NCBI GenBank assembly: GCA_045649505.1
Contig: JAZRQA010000061.1
Span: forward strand, 1 to 64,000
DNA length: 64,000 nucleotides
Reading direction: 5' to 3'
Source: SIG587 sp045649505
GTDB lineage: Bacteria > Bacillota > Clostridia > Oscillospirales > Acutalibacteraceae
The notes under the pieces are model-generated. The model searched no databases. It was not told the DNA's origin and was given only the letters and a program-made list of their open reading frames with translations. Position numbers and translations under genes: made by a program. Every line of letters begins with the position of its first letter. The first letter of the stretch is position 1. Below, in pieces: positions 18,001-26,277 of the stretch.

Positions 18001-18570
18001 GAAATTATTAAAGCTGCAGGCTATATGGATAATAATTTATGGGCAAATGCCGATCAAATTATTGATATGAAATATGCTGTGTTCGAAGGAGAGATTGTAA
18101 GAAAAGCAGTCTTAAAATTCTTTGCTCTTGACAACATTGATTTATCGCTGTCTGAAAATTATAATCCTGATACCGATACATATAAATTTCCTATAGAAGA
18201 CTCTGGGGGATACGGAGTTAACAAGCCTTATCAACTGGAGTACAGCAATGGAATTTGGACTGCAAAATTAACTATGTTTGTAGATGAACCGGGCGCGGAG
18301 CAGTCAGTTATATACGTTAAGCTTAACGATGAACACAAGATAGTAAGTTTTAATTTTAATGCTAATGCTAATGTTAATGTAGGCGACCTTGACGGTGATG
18401 AAGAAAAAACCGACTGGGACGGTGTTTTGCTTGCCCGTTACCTCGCAGGATGGAATGTAGAGATTTCAGCCGAAGAAGTATTAGATATCGATGGTGATGG
18501 CGAGATTACCGACTGGGACGGCGTTGTTTTGGATCGCTATCTCGCAGGTTGGAATGTTTCAATAGGTTAA
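15100..18570 (+). CDS. Secreted Ig-like repeat protein with C-terminal dockerin
   Basis: A 1156-residue exported protein. Residues 1-24 are a signal peptide ending AFA. Eight repeats of roughly 95-115 residues follow, each starting near a V/I-x-S-I-E-I-E-D-type strand and ending in T-F-N-V-x-V-x-E-x-P; they resemble bacterial Ig-like (Big_3-type) domains. A unique region (about 840-1090) has no recognised domain. The last 63 residues (1094-1156) are a type I-like dockerin: two copies of a calcium-loop/helix unit, DLDGDEEKTDWDG and DIDGDGEITDWDG, each followed by a RYLAGWNV helix. No catalytic domain was recognised, so adhesion or a structural role is likely. The gene is clearly AT-richer than its neighbours. 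Confidence 0.85.
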   Translation: MKKLVALVLSVVLMISVLPLNAFAMDWDSIVSISFADTYVYDGMQEDGGKFEQFYVKIITTFEDGSTSEEDRIAYRNGGVEVNWGTLYLSDNQDTETWEVGNTYQVTGTVGSFTNTFNVEVRENPIQEISIDDFCIIKSDEYFSEGNGEVYNIYNLMGYYRPYYVTYKDGSSTPVYGPFSTGEYTSVDLITTCVVPYEDWESGNTYEVMGTLLGVSTTFNVTVLEIESIEIEDVECIENFNGYMAGYWDENDNYIENAWFEYYISPEKITIEFTNTSITGDLYEISEFIGLYPNCYSDQAYENQWGLGNHTATINICGYEQNYNVKVVETPIKDIIIDDITYIEGTNRWNDGPNYYEYYINPETLMVILKDDTVITGTYNDVCEQLGYYGDCSSDQSYENLWGVGEHKATINLMGYVKEYSINIIKSPISSIEIEDIEILECTHGYYNDKENYMYTSFSPTFSVTFSDGSVKSGLTEGITIDEEYYSLEIRDYTDQYVSPWVVGNTYEIIGSVLGVSDTFNVTITESPVVSIEVEDVTCIEGTRGYYIIDDAGNYYEYTDIYMYPNYSVILKDGTELEAAFHSPYEGYMGMGEYGVLIDGQIYDISNITDNQNEQHWSVGTHTATAEFLGATDEFNVIITESPVESVRVEDITVINGIDSYYNGDFDYYNLYPTYTVTFKDGTEKTFTNGTGTALDGNYFSYLDVHYNQWEAPFETGETYQIVGNFGLATDTFEVSVVENPVESIEVISEPNKTEYLVGEYYDLKGMTIRIHYDDSTYEDINIESTCNANAVGFGVLAYYSNKLQKFGYLSLPDGSFDTVGQQAIEIELFGKTCELNVTVEENPIESISIREDADKSIIITVNNMGGTSYDMKILDITYLWFEDNVAYTPIFTDKGIFDAAIFDDEGSIAIGLGDVYSEDIIKSNTLTGSEWYEVVKLISNNLEMPLIMLNSDIGSFAGKITADNIDEIIKAAGYMDNNLWANADQIIDMKYAVFEGEIVRKAVLKFFALDNIDLSLSENYNPDTDTYKFPIEDSGGYGVNKPYQLEYSNGIWTAKLTMFVDEPGAEQSVIYVKLNDEHKIVSFNFNANANVNVGDLDGDEEKTDWDGVLLARYLAGWNVEISAEEVLDIDGDGEITDWDGVVLDRYLAGWNVSIG

Positions 18571-18583
18571 GAGGAGAATTTCA

Positions 18584-20098
18584 ATGAAAAAAGTAATATC
18601 TATTTTAATAGCTTTAGTTTTAACATTTGCTTTGTTTTGCGTTCCTGCTTCCGCAGCAGGAACGGGCACATTAGCACTTTCAAACGCTGAAGGAAAACAA
18701 GGAGATACTGTTACGGTAAATGTAAACCTTAACTCTAACCCGGGACTTATAACAATGAAATTTACAGTTTCTTGGGGAGATGGTTTAGAGTTAACTGGTG
18801 TTTCTAACTCTGGATTGCTTGCTGGCTGGACAACACCTGCACCGACAATCAGTTCACCCTATACTTTGCGTTGGGCCGATTCTCTTTCAACGACTAATAG
18901 TACAAAAACAGGCAAAATTGCAACGCTTACTTTTAAAATTAAGGATAATGCAACCGTAGGCAATAAGACCGTTACTTTAACATTTAGTGAATCTCGTGAT
19001 GCAAACGGCGGCAGAAATACTTTCGGTAATGCCACCGCAACTGTTAAAGTTAACTGTAAGACCCACACCTACGGTACATATACCAAAAAGGATAATACAA
19101 ACCACACCCGTACCTGCTCTGCCTGCGGAAACGTTGAGACCAAGGCGCACACCTGGAATGGCGGTAGTGTAACCAAACCCGCTGACTGTAAAGAAGCGGG
19201 CAATACACACTATACCTGTACTGCTACAGGTTGCGGAGCTACTAAGGATGGCCCTATTTCAAAAACAAATAATCATACATATGGTTCTTGGAGTCAGACA
19301 AAGGCACCAAAATGCACCGAAAAAGGCCAACAATCAAGAACATGTTCAACCTGTCAAAAAGTAGAAACAAAGGATGTTGCGGCAACCGGACATAAAATGG
19401 GTTCTTGGTCGCGAACCAAGGCACCGAGTTGTACTACAAAAGGCGCAGAGACAAGAAAGTGTTCAAAGTGTAATTATACCGAAAGCAGAGATATTCCCGC
19501 CACAGGTCACTCTTTAGGTAATTGGAAAACCACAAGGGAAGCAAACTGTGAAGCAAAGGGTGAGCAAACAAGAAGTTGCTCTAAATGCTCACACAAAGAA
19601 ACAAAGGCAGTTAATGCACTGGGTCATAAGTTCTCTAATCCCACCGTTACAAAGGAGCCTGCCTGCACCGAGACGGGAATTGAAACGGGCAAGTGTACTG
19701 TTTGCAAAAAGGAAACGACAAACACTATTCCCGCTGCAGGTCACAAAATGGGTGAAAGTGTTGTAACACTTGAGCCAACTTGTACAGCCGAAGGTAAAAA
19801 AGAAGGCACTTGCACTATTTGTGGAACAAAGGCAGAAGAAACAATTGCACCAGAGGGACATAGCTTTAGCGAGGCGGTTGTAACAAAAGAAGCCACCGAA
19901 ACCGAAACGGGAATAAAGACTAAAACCTGCACCGCTTGCGGTACTACGGAGGAAGAAATAATTCCCGTTATAAGTAAGGTCGGCGGAGCTTCTGCGACAA
20001 TGCTTCTTATCATTGGCGGCGCGGGAGTATTACTGATTGCGGCGGTAGTTATAATTATTGTAGCCACCAAAAAGAAAAAGGCAAAAGAACAGGAATAA
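18584..20098 (+). CDS. Membrane-anchored cohesin protein with Cys-pair repeats
   Basis: A 504-residue surface protein. A signal peptide (1-24, ending ASA) precedes a cohesin-like domain (about 28-155: GDTVTVNVNLNSNPGLITMKF at its start, LRWADSLS and KIATLTFKIKD later). Then come about eight repeats of 39 residues of the form C-x4-G-x5-C-x2-C-x8-P-A-x-G-H, ending before a single transmembrane helix (about 472-493) and a Lys-rich cytoplasmic tail. The repeats carry two or three Cys and a His each, so metal or disulfide stabilisation is possible. It starts 13 nt after the dockerin gene with GAGGAG upstream, so the two are co-transcribed and likely bind each other at the cell surface. Confidence 0.84.
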   Translation: MKKVISILIALVLTFALFCVPASAAGTGTLALSNAEGKQGDTVTVNVNLNSNPGLITMKFTVSWGDGLELTGVSNSGLLAGWTTPAPTISSPYTLRWADSLSTTNSTKTGKIATLTFKIKDNATVGNKTVTLTFSESRDANGGRNTFGNATATVKVNCKTHTYGTYTKKDNTNHTRTCSACGNVETKAHTWNGGSVTKPADCKEAGNTHYTCTATGCGATKDGPISKTNNHTYGSWSQTKAPKCTEKGQQSRTCSTCQKVETKDVAATGHKMGSWSRTKAPSCTTKGAETRKCSKCNYTESRDIPATGHSLGNWKTTREANCEAKGEQTRSCSKCSHKETKAVNALGHKFSNPTVTKEPACTETGIETGKCTVCKKETTNTIPAAGHKMGESVVTLEPTCTAEGKKEGTCTICGTKAEETIAPEGHSFSEAVVTKEATETETGIKTKTCTACGTTEEEIIPVISKVGGASATMLLIIGGAGVLLIAAVVIIIVATKKKKAKEQE

Positions 20099-20126
20099 TC
20101 TAATTGTTAATTTTCTGTAAAACGGC

Positions 20127-20155
20127 TTGACTTTTCCATAAAAAGGTTATACAAT
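20127..20155 (+). promoter_or_regulatory. htpG promoter
   Basis: -35 TTGACT (20127-20132), 17-bp spacer, -10 TACAAT (20150-20155). The CIRCE operator starts 2 nt after the -10. Confidence 0.85.
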
Positions 20156-20156
20156 A

Positions 20157-20183
20157 TTAGCACTCAGGTTTTTCGAGTGCTAA
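20157..20183. promoter_or_regulatory. CIRCE element (HrcA operator)
   Basis: TTAGCACTC (20157-20165), nine spacer bases, GAGTGCTAA (20175-20183): an exact match to the CIRCE consensus. HrcA bound here would cover the transcription start of htpG, so the chaperone should be induced when HrcA is inactivated by heat. Confidence 0.97.
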
Positions 20184-20206
20184 TATTTTTTTGCAAGGTG
20201 AAGAAA

Positions 20207-22093
20207 ATGGCTAAAAAACAGTTTAAAACAGAGTCTAAGAAACTTCTGGATATGATGATAAACTCTATCTATACACATAAGGAAATTTTCTTGCGTGAGC
20301 TTATTTCAAACGCGAGTGACGCTATTGATAAGCTTTATTTTCGCTCCTTAACCGATAACAGCGTGGGACTTTCCCGCGATGAGTTTGCGGTGTGGCTGAG
20401 CGCCGATAAGGATAATCGCATTTTAAAAATTACCGATAACGGTATCGGCATGACCAAGGAGGAGCTTGAAAACAACCTTGGTACCATAGCTAAGAGCGGC
20501 TCCTTTGATTTTAAAAATAATAACACCGAAAAAACCGATATTGATATAATAGGTCAGTTTGGCGTTGGCTTTTATTCGGCTTTTATGGTAAGTGACGATA
20601 TCACCGTTATTTCCCGCGCCTTCGGCAGTGATGAGGCTTATAAGTGGCATTCTGCAGGGGTGGACGGCTATTCGGTTGAGCCTTGCGAAAGGGAAGATTT
20701 CGGTACCGAGATAACCCTTCACATTAAGGAAAATACCGAAAATGAGCAGTATGACGAGTTCCTTGATGCATACCGTTTAAGAGCACTTGTCAAAAAGTAT
20801 TCCGATTATATCCGCTACCCTATAAAAATGAATATGGAAAACCGTGTGCTTAAAGAGGGTAGTGAAAATGAGTACGAAACCGTAATTGAGGAGCAAACAC
20901 TTAACAGTATGGTACCTTTGTGGCGCAAAAACGCTAAAGAGGTAACCGAGGATGAGTATAATAACTTCTATAGGGACAAGTTCTACGATTTTGAGGCACC
21001 TGCAAAGGTGATACATTCCCACACAGAGGGCAGTGCCACCTATGATGCGCTTATGTTTATTCCTGCCCACGCGCCCTTTGACTATTATTCAAAGGATTTT
21101 GAAAAGGGTTTACAGCTCTATTCAAGCGGTGTTCTTATAATGGACAAATGCGGTGATTTACTTCCCGATTATTTCTCCTTTGTAAGGGGCCTTGTTGACA
21201 GTGCCGATTTATCTCTTAATATTTCGCGTGAGCTGTTACAGCACGACCATCAGCTTAAGATAATCGCTAAGACAATAGAAAAGAAAATAAAAAGCGAGCT
21301 TACAAAAATGCTGGATACCGACCGCGAGGGTTATGAAAAATTCTTTAAAGCCTTTGGAATTCAGTTGAAATTCGGTCTTTATAGCGACTACGGCACCCAT
21401 AAGGATGTACTCAAAGACCTTGTCATCTTCTGCTCAAGCTTTGAGAATAAAATGACAACTTTAAAGGAGTATATCACCCGTGCGGGCGAAGATGCAAAGA
21501 CCATTTACTACGCTTGCGGTGAAACCTATGATAAAATTTTAATGCTACCTCAGGTTGAGGCCGCTAAGGAACGCAAAATTGAGGTGTTACTGCTTACCGA
21601 TGATGTAGACGAGTTTGCTCTTAAAATGTTGAACGAGTATGAAGGCAAGCAGTTTGTAAATATTTGTAGTGAAAATGCCGATATCCTGAGTGAGGATGAA
21701 AAGGAAGCCTTAAAGAAGGAAAACGAGGAAAACGCCGAGCTGTTAAAGCTTATGAAGGAAAGCATTGGCGACGCCGTTAGCGCGGTCAAGTTTACAAACA
21801 CACTTAAAAATCACCCTGTTTGTCTATCCAGCGAGGGCGGCATCTCGACCGAAATGGAGAAGGTGTTAAATTCTATGCCCGGCGCAGGGGAAAACAAGGT
21901 CAAGGCGCAGATAGTGTTGGAAATAAGCCTTGAGCACCCCATTGCTACCAAGCTTAAGGAACTTTATACATCCGATAAGGAAAAGGTTGCCGATTATGCA
22001 AAGATTCTCTATGCTCAGGCGCGGCTTATCGGCGGAATGTCTATAGAAAATCCAACCGAGCTATCAGGTCTGGTATGCGCACTTATGATATAG
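20207..22093 (+). CDS. htpG: Molecular chaperone HtpG (Hsp90)
   Basis: Cytosolic Hsp90 ATPase. The 628 residues show the GHKL ATP site (ELISNASDAIDKL with the Asn that binds Mg-ATP, DNGIGM, GQFGVGFYSAFMV), the middle domain with the catalytic-arginine segment around NISRELLQHD, and the C-terminal dimerisation domain. ATG 20207 is preceded by AAGGTG; the frame is open 30 nt further up but that region is the CIRCE leader. It is a single-gene unit, followed by a weak terminator. Confidence 0.96.
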   Translation: MAKKQFKTESKKLLDMMINSIYTHKEIFLRELISNASDAIDKLYFRSLTDNSVGLSRDEFAVWLSADKDNRILKITDNGIGMTKEELENNLGTIAKSGSFDFKNNNTEKTDIDIIGQFGVGFYSAFMVSDDITVISRAFGSDEAYKWHSAGVDGYSVEPCEREDFGTEITLHIKENTENEQYDEFLDAYRLRALVKKYSDYIRYPIKMNMENRVLKEGSENEYETVIEEQTLNSMVPLWRKNAKEVTEDEYNNFYRDKFYDFEAPAKVIHSHTEGSATYDALMFIPAHAPFDYYSKDFEKGLQLYSSGVLIMDKCGDLLPDYFSFVRGLVDSADLSLNISRELLQHDHQLKIIAKTIEKKIKSELTKMLDTDREGYEKFFKAFGIQLKFGLYSDYGTHKDVLKDLVIFCSSFENKMTTLKEYITRAGEDAKTIYYACGETYDKILMLPQVEAAKERKIEVLLLTDDVDEFALKMLNEYEGKQFVNICSENADILSEDEKEALKKENEENAELLKLMKESIGDAVSAVKFTNTLKNHPVCLSSEGGISTEMEKVLNSMPGAGENKVKAQIVLEISLEHPIATKLKELYTSDKEKVADYAKILYAQARLIGGMSIENPTELSGLVCALMI

Positions 22094-22149
22094 GAGCCAA
22101 TGAAGATTTACGGCAAACCACTGATATTTAAAAAGAGAGTAAAAAAGCC

Positions 22150-22177
22150 GAGATGCAAAGCACCTCTTCTTTTTTAT
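22150..22177 (+). terminator. Weak terminator after htpG
   Basis: A 7-bp stem with one mismatch (22150-22156 with 22160-22166) and a T-rich tail. It lies between the convergent htpG and serS genes. Confidence 0.5.
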
Positions 22178-22218
22178 TAAAGTTGATTTAAATATATCCT
22201 TTATCGAAAAGGACCTAG

Positions 22219-23490
22219 TTACTTTGTTATCTTATCGCAGCCCATATAAGGTCTTAGTGCTTCGGGAATGGTCACGCTGCCGTCCTCGTTCTGGTAGTTT
22301 TCAAGTATTGCGGCAACGGTTCTTCCAACTGCAACACCCGAACCGTTAAGGGTGTGCACAAGCTGCGCCTTATCCTTAATATCCTTCTTGAAGCGGATGG
22401 AGCCGCGGCGCGCCTGATAATCCTCAAAGTTGGAGCAGCTTGAAATCTCAACATATCTGCCGTAGCTGGGCATCCACACCTCAATATCATAGGTCTTCGC
22501 GGAGGAGAAGCCAAGGTCACCCGAACAAAGGCATACAACACGGTAGGGAAGTCCCAGTCCTGCCAGCACACGCTCAGCATCTTTTGTAAGGCTTTCAAGC
22601 TCTTCATATGAATTTTCAGGGTCAGCAAATTTAACAAGCTCAACCTTGTTAAACTGGTGCTGACGGATAAGACCGCGGGTATCTCTGCCCGCGCTTCCTG
22701 CCTCAGCACGGAAGCAAGCGGAATATGCGGCATATTTAATAGGCAGCTTCTTTCCGTCAACAATCTCGTCCCTGTGCATATTGGTAACGGGTACCTCAGC
22801 GGTGGGAATAAGGAAGTAATCATTGGTGAGCTTAAAGGCATCCTCCTCAAATTTGGGGAGCTGTCCTGTTGCGGTCATAGATGCGCGGTTTGCCATAAAG
22901 GGAGGCAACACCTCGGTATAACCGTGTTCGGTGTGGGTGTTAAGGAAGTAGTTTATAATGCTGCGTTCAAGGCGCGCGCCAAGTCCTTTATAGAAGTGGA
23001 AACGGGTTCCTGTTACCTTAGCGGCAGTTTCGGGGTCAAGAATTCCAAGATTTGCTCCGATATCCCAGTGCGCTTTAGGCTCATAGGGGAAATTTGTCGG
23101 CTCACCGTTACGGCGAATTTCAACATTATCCGAATCATCGTGACCAACGGGCACGCTTGCATGAGGGATGTTGGGTATCTGTAGCAGCAGCTCGCGCTGT
23201 TTTGCCTCAAGTTCAGACTGTACCTTGCCATCCTCCTTAATTTTATCGGAGATTTCCTTCATTTTAGTCATAAGCTCATCGGTGCTAACACCCTGCTTTT
23301 TGAGCATAGGAATCTGCTTCGATGCAGCGTTCTGTTCTGCGCGAAGAGCCTCTACCTGTGTGGTAAGCTCAAGACGCTTTGCATCAATGGCGAGCAGCTC
23401 ATCAATAACCGCATCAAGGTTACCGTTGCGGTTTTTTACCGCCTGTTTTACCATATCGGGATTACTTCTTACAAGTTTAATATCTAACAT
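22219..23490 (-). CDS. serS: Serine--tRNA ligase
   Basis: Class II aminoacyl-tRNA synthetase, 423 residues. The N-terminal coiled-coil arm that grips tRNA-Ser covers about 30-105; the catalytic core has motif 2 (FRAEAGSAGRDTRGLIRQHQFNKVELVKF) and motif 3 (NGSGVAVGRTVAAILENYQ). The frame is open to 23571, but ATG 23490 (MLDIKLVRSNPDMV) is the family start and has GGAG upstream. It is probably transcribed with parB and parA upstream. Confidence 0.95.
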   Translation of the reverse strand: MLDIKLVRSNPDMVKQAVKNRNGNLDAVIDELLAIDAKRLELTTQVEALRAEQNAASKQIPMLKKQGVSTDELMTKMKEISDKIKEDGKVQSELEAKQRELLLQIPNIPHASVPVGHDDSDNVEIRRNGEPTNFPYEPKAHWDIGANLGILDPETAAKVTGTRFHFYKGLGARLERSIINYFLNTHTEHGYTEVLPPFMANRASMTATGQLPKFEEDAFKLTNDYFLIPTAEVPVTNMHRDEIVDGKKLPIKYAAYSACFRAEAGSAGRDTRGLIRQHQFNKVELVKFADPENSYEELESLTKDAERVLAGLGLPYRVVCLCSGDLGFSSAKTYDIEVWMPSYGRYVEISSCSNFEDYQARRGSIRFKKDIKDKAQLVHTLNGSGVAVGRTVAAILENYQNEDGSVTIPEALRPYMGCDKITK

Positions 23491-23509
23491 AACTATTTTT
23501 CTCCAATTT

Positions 23510-24364
23510 TTATTTTTTTCCTGCAAGCTTATTGGCAAATTCAGCAAGCTCCTGCCTACTGTAAAATTCAAGCGTTATGGTGCCCTTTTCTCCCTTTCCT
23601 GGTTTTACGCTAACCCGTCTGCCGAGTTCATTCTTAAGGGATAGCTCAACCTCGCGGAAGAAGGTGGGTTTAACGGGTGACGGGGTTCGTTTGTTCGAAG
23701 CACCCTTGCTCAGCGCCTTTGCAGCGGCTTCAAGCTCACGCACATTTGACCCATCAAGTGCCATTTTGAAAAGAATATTACGGTGAGCATCGGTCTCGGC
23801 GACTAAAATTGCTCTTGCATGCCCCGCCGAAATGCTGCCCTGTTGTAGCGCGGCAAGAATATTTTCGGGAAGATTAAGAAGTCGTAAAGCGTTTGCCACA
23901 GCGCTTCTTGATTTACCCATCCTTGTTGCTACCGTTTCCTGTGTAAGATTGTATTTATCCATAAGACTGCGATAGCCTAACGCCTCTTCAACGGGATTTA
24001 GGTCTTCGCGCTGTAAATTTTCTATCATAGCAATTTCGCCAGCGCTTTGCGCATCAAGCGATTTGACTATTACGGGAATTTCCTCAAGCTCGGCAAGGCG
24101 GCAGGCGCGCCAGCGGCGTTCACCCGCTATTATCTCATACCTTCCGCTGAGCAGCGGGCGTACCAAAATTGGCTGTAAAAGGCCGTGAAGCTTAATACTC
24201 TCACTTAACTCACTGAGTGACTCCTCGTCAAAAGCACGGCGGGGCTGTTCTTTGTTTGGTTCTATCTCGTTTATTTTTAAGATTATAACCTGCTCGCTGT
24301 CGGTAGCGTTTTCGTCCAGCAGGGAATTAAAACCGCGGCCTAGACCGCCTTTTTTTACTGCCAT
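23510..24364 (-). CDS. parB: Chromosome partitioning protein ParB (Spo0J)
   Basis: ParB binds parS sites and spreads as a CTP-dependent clamp to organise origin segregation and, in sporulators, to influence Spo0A signalling through Soj. The 284 residues have the KKGGLGRGFNSLLDE start, the ParB/Srx CTPase motif GERRWRA with ENLQREDLNP, the helix-turn-helix (TQETVATRMGKSRSAVANALRLL) and a C-terminal dimerisation domain. ATG 24364 overlaps the parA stop (TAATG) with GGGGTGG upstream. I found no exact parS consensus in the window. Confidence 0.94.
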   Translation of the reverse strand: MAVKKGGLGRGFNSLLDENATDSEQVIILKINEIEPNKEQPRRAFDEESLSELSESIKLHGLLQPILVRPLLSGRYEIIAGERRWRACRLAELEEIPVIVKSLDAQSAGEIAMIENLQREDLNPVEEALGYRSLMDKYNLTQETVATRMGKSRSAVANALRLLNLPENILAALQQGSISAGHARAILVAETDAHRNILFKMALDGSNVRELEAAAKALSKGASNKRTPSPVKPTFFREVELSLKNELGRRVSVKPGKGEKGTITLEFYSRQELAEFANKLAGKK

Positions 24365-25137
24365 TATTTCCACCCCTTATTTCTCTTTAAAAATTCTTTT
24401 GCAAGGGCGTTGTACGCGTCAGTGCCCTTGGCGTGCTTATCATAATATTGTATCGGCATACCGTAGCTTGGTGCCTCAGATAGGCGCACACCTCGCGGAA
24501 TTACCGTAGAGTAAAGCTTGTCCGCAAAGTAGCGTTTAATCTCGCTGACTACCTGCTGCGTCAGATTGAGGCGTCCGTCATACATCGTAAGCAGAACACC
24601 CTCAAGCTCCAGCGCGCTGTTATAAAGCCGCTTTACCTGACGGATGGAGGATATAAGCTGACTCAGCCCTTCCATTGCATAATATTCGCATTGAATAGGC
24701 ACCAAAACGGTGTCACTTGCGTTGAGCGCGTTTATGGTTATAAGCCCAAGTGACGGAGGGCAGTCAATAAGAATAAAGTCATAGCTTTCCCTTACAACAA
24801 GTAATGCGCTTTTAAGCTTTTCGTGGCGGTTTTCTATATCAATAAGCTCTACCTCTGCACCTGCAAGGTCCATATTTGAGGGAACGACACTTACATTTTT
24901 GAACTTAGTTTCAATAACGGTGTCCTTAATAGATGCTGAATTTATAAGCAGGTCGTAGGAGGATTTTTTGACATCTCTTTTATTTATCCCGTAACCGCTG
25001 GTGGAGTTTCCCTGAGGGTCAATGTCAACAAGCAGAACCTTTTTCCCTGCAAGACCGAGTCCCGCTGCAAGATTAACGGCAGAGGTGGTTTTGCCCACGC
25101 CGCCCTTCTGATTGACTATGGAAACTATCTTACCCAA
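24364..25137 (-). CDS. parA: ParA-family ATPase (Soj)
   Basis: Walker-type ATPase that works with ParB in origin segregation and regulation of replication initiation. The 257 residues carry the deviant Walker A KGGVGKTTSAVNLA, Walker A' VDIDPQGNSTSG and Walker B DFILIDCPPSLGL. An ATG at 25158 is possible, but TTG 25137 (start GKIVSIVNQKGG) fits the family N-terminus and has AGGGGG about 9 nt upstream, so I prefer it. The stop is coupled to parB. Confidence 0.93.
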   Translation of the reverse strand: MGKIVSIVNQKGGVGKTTSAVNLAAGLGLAGKKVLLVDIDPQGNSTSGYGINKRDVKKSSYDLLINSASIKDTVIETKFKNVSVVPSNMDLAGAEVELIDIENRHEKLKSALLVVRESYDFILIDCPPSLGLITINALNASDTVLVPIQCEYYAMEGLSQLISSIRQVKRLYNSALELEGVLLTMYDGRLNLTQQVVSEIKRYFADKLYSTVIPRGVRLSEAPSYGMPIQYYDKHAKGTDAYNALAKEFLKRNKGWK

Positions 25138-25274
25138 CTCGGATAACCCCCTTAACATATACTATTAAATTATAGTACCATATAATAAGAAAAAAATCAA
25201 CGAATAAAGCCATAAAATTTATAAATTTTAAGTTTTTAACCGTGTAGTATTTTCTCCTTTGCCACAACCAAAAG

Positions 25275-25312
25275 AAAAAGCCGTCACATTCTTTAATGTG
25301 CGGCTTTTTTTG
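25275..25312 (-). terminator. Terminator after the membrane protein gene
   Basis: A long stem (25275-25290 with 25295-25309, one bulged T) with a 4-nt loop and T-tails on both strands, located 2 nt beyond the minus-strand stop at 25314. Confidence 0.85.
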
Positions 25313-25313
25313 T

Positions 25314-26168
25314 TTATTCGTCGGCATTGAGTATTAAATCCTGTACCGAAAGCCCTGCGCCATCGTGACGCGGTGTGTAGAAGAATTTTGAAGGTGGTAT
25401 ATCCTTTATCCTGAAAACTGAGGTGCAAAGAATGAAAATTCCCATAAATAAGCAGGAGGGAATATACAGACTGCTTGAATGTATAAGCGCATCGTTTTCT
25501 GAAAGCATTGCTATGATTATGGGTATTACCTGTGTAAAAATTATAAGGCAGGCGGCAAGTGCGGTAGGGAGCACCTTTGCATTTATTTTCTCGGAATTCA
25601 CCGAGTTTTGAATCTTGGCATACTGCATCATAAATATAAGGCTTGCACAAAGTGAGGCAAGCTCAAATACGTTATCTGCAATAGTAGATACGCCCGAATA
25701 GGTGATAAACACAACTATAATACGGAAAAGAAAGAATACTGCCGGTATAATAAGGAAAATACCTGGTGCAGGCACAAGGCCTGAGAAGTAAATACCAAGC
25801 CACATAAACACAACGCAGCTTAGCACGCCGAATATAGTCTGTAGCAGGTTTTGCCAAGGCATTGCAGAGCCGGAATAATCAACAAAAAGAGCCTCGGTTC
25901 CAATCGAAAGGCCAAGCAACACCGAAATGAAGGTGTTTACCGTGTTCAAAAAGGCGGGAGCCTTTGGGCGTGAACATTTAGCGGCAAAAACTATACAAAG
26001 AAGTATTGCGGATATAATTATTACCATCATACCGTAGGAAAAAACTTCATATCCCTTTTTAAAAAAGCCGCTGGAGGCTTCGGTGGTAAAGAAAATCATA
26101 AGTGTTCTCAGTGTTACTGAAACTGCCAGAGCAAGCGAGAAAAAAATCATTGTTTTTCTAAAATTCAT
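25314..26168 (-). CDS. Unknown polytopic membrane protein
   Basis: Not recognised. The 284-residue product has about eight hydrophobic segments spread over its length and a short hydrophilic C-terminal tail ending in an acidic stretch (SVQDLILNADE). There are no catalytic motifs or cysteine clusters. ATG 26168 was chosen over an in-frame start 36 nt upstream because GAAAGGA precedes it. It diverges from the SpoIID-like gene with about 110 bp between, and has its own terminator. Confidence 0.7.
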   Translation of the reverse strand: MNFRKTMIFFSLALAVSVTLRTLMIFFTTEASSGFFKKGYEVFSYGMMVIIISAILLCIVFAAKCSRPKAPAFLNTVNTFISVLLGLSIGTEALFVDYSGSAMPWQNLLQTIFGVLSCVVFMWLGIYFSGLVPAPGIFLIIPAVFFLFRIIVVFITYSGVSTIADNVFELASLCASLIFMMQYAKIQNSVNSEKINAKVLPTALAACLIIFTQVIPIIIAMLSENDALIHSSSLYIPSCLFMGIFILCTSVFRIKDIPPSKFFYTPRHDGAGLSVQDLILNADE

Positions 26169-26277
26169 AACAAGTCCTTTCGTAACATAAATATTATTGA
26201 GCACAAAAATATTTTATCCCCAAACAAAGGAAAAGTCAATAGATATACGCTGTTCTTTACAAATCAAAGGAGTAATT

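Noticed and set aside
24374..25158. ATG 25158 as the parA start
   Set aside because: TTG 25137 has a clear AGGGGG box and gives the usual N-terminus; the ATG has no box. The choice is not certain.
23510..25160. A parS site near parAB
   Set aside because: No sequence close to the 16-bp parS consensus was found by eye; a motif scan would be needed to be sure.
26218..26277. A sigma-E promoter ahead of the SpoIID-like gene
   Set aside because: No CATACAAT-like -10 with a suitable -35 could be recognised; only vague matches.
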